Assembly (NCBI GenBank): GCA_963582805.1
Contig: CAUZTZ010000132.1
Coordinates: 1 to 10,493 of the forward strand
Source of the DNA: GCA-2687515 sp963582805
GTDB taxonomy: Bacteria; Pseudomonadota; Alphaproteobacteria; Rhodospirillales; UBA2165
Direction of reading: 5' to 3'
DNA: 10,493 bases
Part shown: in pieces, positions 6,526 through 10,493 of the stretch
Layout: each line of letters opens with the position of its first letter
How positions within the stretch are numbered: the stretch's first letter is position 1
Made by a program: the position numbers and the translations under genes
Notes under the pieces: model-generated
Told to the model about the DNA's origin: nothing
Databases searched by the model: none
What the model saw: the letters and a program-made list of their open reading frames with translations, nothing else

Positions 6526-7269
6526 TCATTTCGGGGCGCCGGGTTCGCCTTCAAGCAAATCTCCAACGCCGGCGCGGACTGCCCAATATTGCCAAGCCCT
6601 GAGCGCCTCCGAGGCCCCGGTATCCATTTCCAGGCGTTTTTCTATCTCTTCGGCCGACAGGTACTTGGCGCCGCCCAAACGCAAGGCGTTCATCAACACA
6701 CGGGCGTTCTTTGGCAGGTAAATGGAAGTCCGCACCACATCGAGCAACGTCATTCCGCTGGCCGCAAAACCGTGCCCGCGCATCAAAACGACGCGGTTCT
6801 GATCCAGACTATCTGCGAGATCGCGCCCTTGTTCCATGTTGACCACAAGCAGGTTGGTGCCGCCAAAATTGTCTGCAATGTCCCAAATCGGCGCGCCGTG
6901 CCCAAGGAAACCGCCGGAATGGATGACCGGACGTAGCGGCGTCGGCGCAATGCCAAATGGCAATACGTCCTCGGCGTGGCTGTGTACGACGGAATTGATA
7001 TCGGGCCGCGCTTCGTAGACCGCGCCGTGGATAAACCGTTCCAGATAGGGCTGGCGGAGATCATCGCCGAGGGGCGTGCCATCGAGCTCAAACTCCATAA
7101 TGTCCGATTGCTGCACCAGCTCCGGGCTCCGGGAACAGGACAAAAAATAGCGCTCAGGGTTGGCGGGGTTGCGGATGCTGACATGCCCATAGGCATCGAC
7201 CACCCCCTCATGGGCAAGAATTCGGTTGGCAACAACAAGATCACGGACGGCGCCTTCGATATCTTTCAT
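6526..7269 (-). CDS. Class II aldolase/adducin-family protein (aldolase or decarboxylase)
   Basis: A 247-residue member of the zinc-dependent class II aldolase family (L-fuculose-phosphate aldolase, ribulose-phosphate 4-epimerase and several aromatic or pyridine dicarboxylate decarboxylases). Aligned with FucA, the metal ligands are H96 and H98 in VVHSHAEDVLPFG and H166 in VLMRGHGFAA; the catalytic acid is E77 in YLERFIHGAVYEARPD. The N-terminal substrate loop reads DAYGHVSIRNP (25-35). It has no phosphate-sugar clues that I can recognise, and its neighbours (extradiol dioxygenase, ACMSD-like amidohydrolase) favour a decarboxylase or aldolase step in aromatic catabolism. The start at 7269 is supported by AGGAG 8 bases before the ATG; in-frame sequence upstream to 7332 lacks this. 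It is likely cotranscribed with the amidohydrolase. Confidence 0.9.
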   Translation of the reverse strand: MKDIEGAVRDLVVANRILAHEGVVDAYGHVSIRNPANPERYFLSCSRSPELVQQSDIMEFELDGTPLGDDLRQPYLERFIHGAVYEARPDINSVVHSHAEDVLPFGIAPTPLRPVIHSGGFLGHGAPIWDIADNFGGTNLLVVNMEQGRDLADSLDQNRVVLMRGHGFAASGMTLLDVVRTSIYLPKNARVLMNALRLGGAKYLSAEEIEKRLEMDTGASEALRAWQYWAVRAGVGDLLEGEPGAPK

Positions 7270-7317
7270 AAATTCACTCCTCGGATAAACGCTGCAAAGA
7301 TCACGGCCTTGGCAACA

Positions 7318-7351
7318 ATTGTAGCAAGCCAAATGATATTACCGTCATTTG
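7318..7351 (-). promoter_or_regulatory. Putative promoter/operator of the aldolase-amidohydrolase operon
   Basis: A perfect 7-bp inverted repeat CAAATGA-N8-TCATTTG (7330-7351) lies 61-82 bp before the aldolase ATG. On the minus strand TACAAT (7323-7318) is a good -10 just downstream of it, but the -35 region that the repeat covers matches consensus poorly (TGACGG). The arrangement suits a GntR-, LacI- or activator-type dimer site. No regulator gene is visible in the window. Confidence 0.45.
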
Positions 7352-7411
7352 CGGGGACATTCATGGCGAACTTGTTACAGGCGCTCGGCCACCGGCGGAA
7401 CTTCATCGCCG

Positions 7412-7510
7412 CAAGGGCGCGCCGTTCTGGCGCCGATCCATGATTGGTTTACCGAAGGCTTCGATGCGCCCGAATTTATAGAAGCAAAGGCCGTACTGGA
7501 TCAGATCTAG
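7412..7510 (+). pseudogene. Remnant: C-terminal end of an adenylate-cyclase/TPR-type protein
   Basis: In the plus frame ending with TAG at 7508-7510 the translation reads QGRAVLAPIHDWFTEGFD and then APEFIEAKAVLDQI, then stop. I recognise this as the conserved C-terminal tail of large class III adenylate/guanylate cyclases with AAA/TPR regions, whose last residues commonly read LLAPVYGWFTEGFDT followed by DLKEAKALLDEL. Upstream of about 7412 the frame loses similarity, and the sequence belongs to the promoter of the divergent aldolase gene. No start codon with a ribosome binding site exists, so this is the decayed 3' end of a lost gene. It ends 11 bp before the 3' end of the M24 operon and has the same orientation as the intact cyclase at 9974. 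Confidence 0.65.
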
Positions 7511-7521
7511 GATGCGTTGGT

Positions 7522-8667
7522 TCAGGCGATGCGGCCAATGAGCTGATTGCCATCGTTCGTTATCCGCACCATGGCCGACACCAGCGCGCAGCCGTCAGTT
7601 TCGTCAGATATGCCAAAGCGCAATGTGTAGCAATTGCCGGATCGCAAGCTTGCCGAATTGCCGGCGGTAAATTCCGGCGCCTCGGTCATCGAAAGGCCGA
7701 TGGCGTGGCCGAAACTGCCGCCGATCATCGGATGGGCCTCATGTCCGGCCAAATGATTGGTGGCTATACCGGCGATTTCGGAAACCGGGACGCCCGGTTT
7801 CGCCAACCCGATCATGGCGTTCAGGGCCGCCGCCGCACGCGCCTTGGCAGGCTTCGCGCCATCGCCGATGGTCACGAAACTTTCCGCCCAAAGCCCAAGA
7901 TACTTGACCGCGATATAGGCCACCATGGGATCGCCCCTGCCTTCGGTGATGCCGTAGAACGGCACCAGGGTGCGGCCGCCGTCGGTGCTGAACAGCACGC
8001 GCACATCGTGGGCCGCCAGCTTGCGCGCCCGGCGTTCGCCTTCGATGGCGGCGTGCATGGCATCGCTGCCGCCCTTCCAGCTTGCCGACATGGCGTCCGC
8101 CGCCGCTTCCAGGATGCGCCAGGCATCGCTGATCAGGGCGACCTCGCGCGGACGTTTTTGCGACAACAGAGAGGCGAATATTTCGTCGCCGCGTTCAAAT
8201 ACGATGCGCCCCGAAGTGCTGGTCTCGAGGGCCGCCAGGAAGTCGCTGCGCATCAGATCCTTGCCCAAGAGGCCGATTTTCGGCGTGCCGTCTTCGCGGG
8301 TGCAGAAATCGTCGAACCAAGGATCGAAACTGGCGTCCCAGGTCCATCCCGTCTGCACATCATCGATCCAGGTCATGGCGCCCATATATGGAACGTCGCG
8401 CTGGCCCACCGATAGCAGGATGCGGGGTGCGCCGTCCCTGGGCAGCATGGCCATGGCCCAACGCAGGCGCGGGATGAAGTTGGTGAGGAAGCCGAGCGCC
8501 TGGTGCTCCGCAGCGTCGCCATAGACAAACAGGGCGCGCCAATCGTTGGCGTCCATAAGTTCATGGGCGGCCTTCATGCGCAGCTCAAACTCGTCCGCCG
8601 GCATACGGCTTTGTTCCCAGCCGTAGGCGCCGAGCAATACGGCGGGATGCATGGTTTGCATGGTCAT
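7522..8667 (-). CDS. M24-fold (creatinase/prolidase-like) protein, probable non-metallopeptidase, second of a pair
   Basis: A 381-residue protein with the creatinase-type two-domain layout: an N-terminal domain (about 25-170, including VYGDAAEHQALGFLTNFIP and VGQRDVPYMGAMTWIDDV), the QKRPREVALISDA linker helix, and a C-terminal pita-bread domain (about 180-381). The C-terminal fold is recognised by GITEGRGDP, PGVPVSEIAG, GGSFGHAIGLSMTEAP (315-330) and a final VRITNDG. Only H321 of the five M24 metal ligands is evident. The two aspartates fall at Y251 and E262, and the two glutamates appear as R350 and V363 in my alignment. It is therefore unlikely to be an ordinary metallopeptidase; a creatinase-like hydrolase or a partner subunit of the upstream paralogue is possible. 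The ATG at 8667 overlaps the upstream stop as ATGA, with no separate ribosome binding site, so translation is probably coupled. The reading frame stays open upstream but overlaps the other gene and has no similarity. Confidence 0.85.
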   Translation of the reverse strand: MTMQTMHPAVLLGAYGWEQSRMPADEFELRMKAAHELMDANDWRALFVYGDAAEHQALGFLTNFIPRLRWAMAMLPRDGAPRILLSVGQRDVPYMGAMTWIDDVQTGWTWDASFDPWFDDFCTREDGTPKIGLLGKDLMRSDFLAALETSTSGRIVFERGDEIFASLLSQKRPREVALISDAWRILEAAADAMSASWKGGSDAMHAAIEGERRARKLAAHDVRVLFSTDGGRTLVPFYGITEGRGDPMVAYIAVKYLGLWAESFVTIGDGAKPAKARAAAALNAMIGLAKPGVPVSEIAGIATNHLAGHEAHPMIGGSFGHAIGLSMTEAPEFTAGNSASLRSGNCYTLRFGISDETDGCALVSAMVRITNDGNQLIGRIA

Positions 8668-9860
8668 AGGGGAATGGCGTCCGGTTCGGCCTGACGGGTG
8701 GATAAGGCGCGCGCGCCCAAGTCGGTGATCACCACCGGCTCGCCGCACATCAGGTAGCCGGTTTCCGGCAAATACTGGTTGGGATGCATGACGAACACCA
8801 TGCCTTCTTCCAGCTCGATATCGTTGGTGACGGCAACGTCGCCGGGCAGGTTGGAGGTCAGACCCAGCCCGTGGCCGCGCACCCGCATATAGGGCGGGCG
8901 GCAATAATCGCCGTATCCGGCATCCCGGAACGGCCCGTTGATGATTTCCGCCACCTCCGACATCGGGACGCCGGGTAGCGCCGCCGCCTGGCCCGCTTGC
9001 ATGGCCCGCTGCAGGATGGCGTATGTCTCGTCATAGCCCGCCGGCTTATCGCCGATCACCACGGTGCGGCAAAGCTGTGCGAACTGGCCCTCGAAGCTGG
9101 GCGTAATTTCGGCGAGGATGATATCGCCGTCTTCCAGCATACGCTCGCCGGCGGCGCGGACGCCGAGATTGTGCTGCGAGGCGCTCATCAGCAGGAAATT
9201 ATCATCGCCGCCGATTTCCTTCATATGGCAATAGATGTCGGCGGCCAGCTCAAATTCCCGGAGGCCCGGGCGGGCCACCTCAAGCAACCGGGCGTAGCCC
9301 CGCTCGGCAATCTCCGTGGCCTTTTCGGCGCGCTGGATCTCGTGGCCGGAGCGGCAGCGGGCCAAATTGCGGATCAGATTGTCCAAGGGCGTCGCCTTGC
9401 CGGCCAGGAAATCTTGCAGGCGCGCCGACATGGCATGGCCCAAAAGCCCGATGCCGTCGGTGGCCAGGGATGAAGGGCCGATGCCGCCTCGGCCGAGGCA
9501 ATCGGCGATGCCATCTATAAGATCGTCTACGGCCAGGGTCTGATCCGTGGTCGAGCCGGCGGCGGCGCGCTCGATGTCCCAGCCGGGCGTCACGATCAGG
9601 GTGGAGGAGCCATCGCGGCGGGCAATAACGGCGGCATCGCCGATGGGTTTGAAGTCGGAAAGCACGAACGCCAGGTTCGGCTCCAGGAACGAATGAAACC
9701 CCGACGCCACGGCGAGCAAGGCATCCAGCCCTTCCTCCTCAAGGCGCTGGACGGCCATTTGGCGGCGAAGGGAAGAGGTTTCCATTTGGTCCGTGGTTTG
9801 GATCATCGGTGGCAAAATCTCGAATGGCCGGCGTTGCCCGATCCTATCCCGGCCCGGCAT
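8664..9860 (-). CDS. M24-fold (creatinase/prolidase-like) protein, first of a coupled pair
   Basis: A 398-residue protein (start at 9860) with an N-terminal creatinase-type domain (about 30-165), the helix RCRSGHEIQRAEKATEIAE (168-186), and a pita-bread domain with LLMSASQHN, MLEDGDIILAEITPSFEGQF (241-260), PGVPMSEVAEIINGPFRDAG (296-315), RVRGHGLGLTSNLPGD (326-341) and EEGMVFVMHPNQYLP (351-365). Among the M24 metal positions, E251 could replace the first aspartate and H330 is kept. The second aspartate is Q262, the glutamate of the usual EPG is H359 (in MHPN), and the last glutamate is G373 followed by E374. Aminopeptidase P or prolidase activity is doubtful; creatinase, ectoine hydrolase-like or other amidino/amide hydrolase roles remain open. 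The start is uncertain: no good ribosome binding site precedes 9860, and ATGs at 9806 (residue 19) or 9785 (residue 26) would remove residues that look non-conserved. The next gene overlaps by 4 bases. Confidence 0.85.
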   Translation of the reverse strand: MPGRDRIGQRRPFEILPPMIQTTDQMETSSLRRQMAVQRLEEEGLDALLAVASGFHSFLEPNLAFVLSDFKPIGDAAVIARRDGSSTLIVTPGWDIERAAAGSTTDQTLAVDDLIDGIADCLGRGGIGPSSLATDGIGLLGHAMSARLQDFLAGKATPLDNLIRNLARCRSGHEIQRAEKATEIAERGYARLLEVARPGLREFELAADIYCHMKEIGGDDNFLLMSASQHNLGVRAAGERMLEDGDIILAEITPSFEGQFAQLCRTVVIGDKPAGYDETYAILQRAMQAGQAAALPGVPMSEVAEIINGPFRDAGYGDYCRPPYMRVRGHGLGLTSNLPGDVAVTNDIELEEGMVFVMHPNQYLPETGYLMCGEPVVITDLGARALSTRQAEPDAIPL

Positions 9861-9905
9861 GTTCCACTAGCACCATTTGCCGCGCCGCCATGGCCGAGGC
9901 AATTT

Positions 9906-9941
9906 CTGAACGATTGCTATCCGTTCAGGTTGTTTTAGAAT
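9906..9941 (+). promoter_or_regulatory. Putative cyclase promoter with operator-like inverted repeat
   Basis: A perfect 7-bp inverted repeat CTGAACG-N9-CGTTCAG (9906-9928) encloses a -35-like TTGCTA (9914-9919). After 16 bp follows TAGAAT (9936-9941), five of six matches to a -10 box. Transcription would start near 9948, just ahead of the ribosome binding site AGGGGAGG (9963-9970). The repeat lies in the 113-bp region between the divergent M24 pair and the cyclase, so a bound regulator could control both. On the plus strand the repeat followed by GTTGTTTT could also be read as a weak terminator. Confidence 0.45.
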
Positions 9942-9973
9942 AGCCGCCAATGATAACCGCCCAGGGGAGGCAA

Positions 9974-10493
9974 ATGGCGGATCGGGAGGTTCAAAAACGG
10001 CTGGCCGCCATCCTTGCTGCCGACATCGCGGGTTATACCCGCCTGATCGAGGCCGATTCCGATGGCACCGTTGCCGCCTGGCATAGCGCCCGCGCCGATG
10101 TGATCGATCCCGGCATTGCGGAATTTAACGGCCGTATCGTCAAGCATACGGGCGACGGCTTCCTGGCCGAATTTCCCACCGCCCAGGACGCGGTGCGCTG
10201 CGCCGTCGCCATGCAAGAAGGGCTCGTGCAAAGCAGCCTTGAATTTCGCATCGGCGTCAATCTCGGTGACATTATCGACGACGGCGAAGATATCCACGGC
10301 GAAGGCGTCAATGTGGCCGCGAGGCTGGAAGGCCTCGCCGAGCCCGGCGGCATCTGCATATCGGGCGAAACACATGCCCTGGTGCGCAACCGGGTGGATG
10401 TGCCGTTCCGCGATTTGGGCGAGCACAGCGTCAAGCATGTGACCCATCCGGTGCACGTCTATGCCATCGGCGTGGAGCAGCCAGTAGAGGTTT
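9974..10493 (+). CDS. Class III adenylate/guanylate cyclase, N-terminal catalytic domain (gene cut by right edge)
   Basis: The frame is open for 173 codons to the window end. The protein begins directly with a class III nucleotide cyclase domain, which makes cAMP (or cGMP) from ATP (GTP). The metal-binding aspartates are D17 in AADIAGYTRL and D61 in KHTGDGFLAEF; K57 is the substrate-specifying lysine expected of an adenylate cyclase. The RIGVNLGDI strand (92-100) and GEGVNVAARLEGLAEPGG (109-126), with transition-state residues N113 and R117, complete the site. The domain ends near VYAIG (163-167), after which this family usually continues into a membrane, TolB-like or AAA/TPR region outside the window. 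The ATG at 9974 has AGGGGAGG just upstream; an in-frame ATG at 9950 would put that motif inside the gene and is less likely. No signal peptide or membrane segment precedes the catalytic domain. It is divergent from the M24 pair. Confidence 0.92.
   Translation, partial: MADREVQKRLAAILAADIAGYTRLIEADSDGTVAAWHSARADVIDPGIAEFNGRIVKHTGDGFLAEFPTAQDAVRCAVAMQEGLVQSSLEFRIGVNLGDIIDDGEDIHGEGVNVAARLEGLAEPGGICISGETHALVRNRVDVPFRDLGEHSVKHVTHPVHVYAIGVEQPVEV

Noticed and set aside
6405..6566. Longer amidohydrolase starting upstream of 6404 and overlapping the aldolase 3' end
   Set aside because: No family similarity in the added residues and a good AAGGA site precedes ATG 6404. The 121-bp gap otherwise shows nothing recognisable.
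7411..7443. Possible real small gene ending near 7443 in another plus frame
   Set aside because: The translation is arginine-rich noise. Only the frame ending at 7510 matches a known protein tail.
7444..8415. Long open frame (about 323 codons) on the plus strand
   Set aside because: It lies antisense to the M24-2 gene, has no family similarity or ribosome binding site, and is explained by GC-rich codon bias of the real gene. Only its first bases overlap the cyclase remnant, in a different frame.
1..10493. Defence system, prophage, transposon, CRISPR or toxin-antitoxin content
   Set aside because: No integrase, transposase, direct-repeat array or recognised defence protein; every large frame is explained by metabolic enzymes or the cyclase.

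Overview
The window looks like GC-rich proteobacterial chromosome, most plausibly an alphaproteobacterium. This is an inference from the strong AGGGGAG-type ribosome binding sites, the codon use, and the class III adenylate cyclase family at the right edge, which is expanded in Rhizobiales and Rhodospirillales. There is no rRNA, tRNA, CRISPR array or recognisable insertion sequence. The gene content is accessory catabolism: short divergent operons of oxidoreductases, hydrolases and a ring-cleavage-type dioxygenase.

Layout, left to right. (1) 1-200, minus: start of a secreted periplasmic protein cut by the window edge, possibly a TorT-like or sugar-type binding protein. It has a long AT-rich upstream region (201-360). 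(2) 432-3201, minus: a two-gene operon of a sulfatase-superfamily hydrolase (first) and an FMN-dependent alpha-hydroxy-acid oxidase/dehydrogenase (second), 19 bp apart. (3) 3341-5321, plus, divergent from (2): a Qor-type NADPH:quinone reductase followed by a two-domain VOC protein with all extradiol dioxygenase active-site residues. (4) 5331-7269, minus, convergent with (3) with 9 bp between stop codons: an ACMSD-like amidohydrolase preceded by a class II aldolase/decarboxylase. (5) About 7412-7510, plus: a short remnant of the C-terminal end of an adenylate-cyclase/TPR-type protein. (6) 7522-9860, minus: two tandem, translationally coupled proteins of the M24 (creatinase/prolidase, 'pita-bread') fold, both apparently without the usual metal ligands. 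(7) 9974 to the right edge, plus: N-terminal catalytic domain of an intact class III adenylate/guanylate cyclase.

How the genes may work together: the extradiol dioxygenase, the amidohydrolase (a family rich in decarboxylases and ring-fission hydrolases), the class II aldolase (a family that includes aromatic acid decarboxylases) and the quinone reductase together resemble a pathway for an aromatic or heteroaromatic acid. The sulfatase and hydroxy-acid oxidase could release and oxidise a sulfated, hydroxylated precursor. The substrate cannot be read from sequence. Three of the intergenic promoter regions each hold a different operator-like inverted repeat, so each operon may answer to its own regulator.

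The items most worth a second look are the non-canonical C-x-T-x-R formylglycine motif of the sulfatase, the coupled pair of M24 proteins lacking metal ligands, and the adenylate cyclase 3'-end remnant lying just beyond that pair, on the same strand as the intact cyclase.
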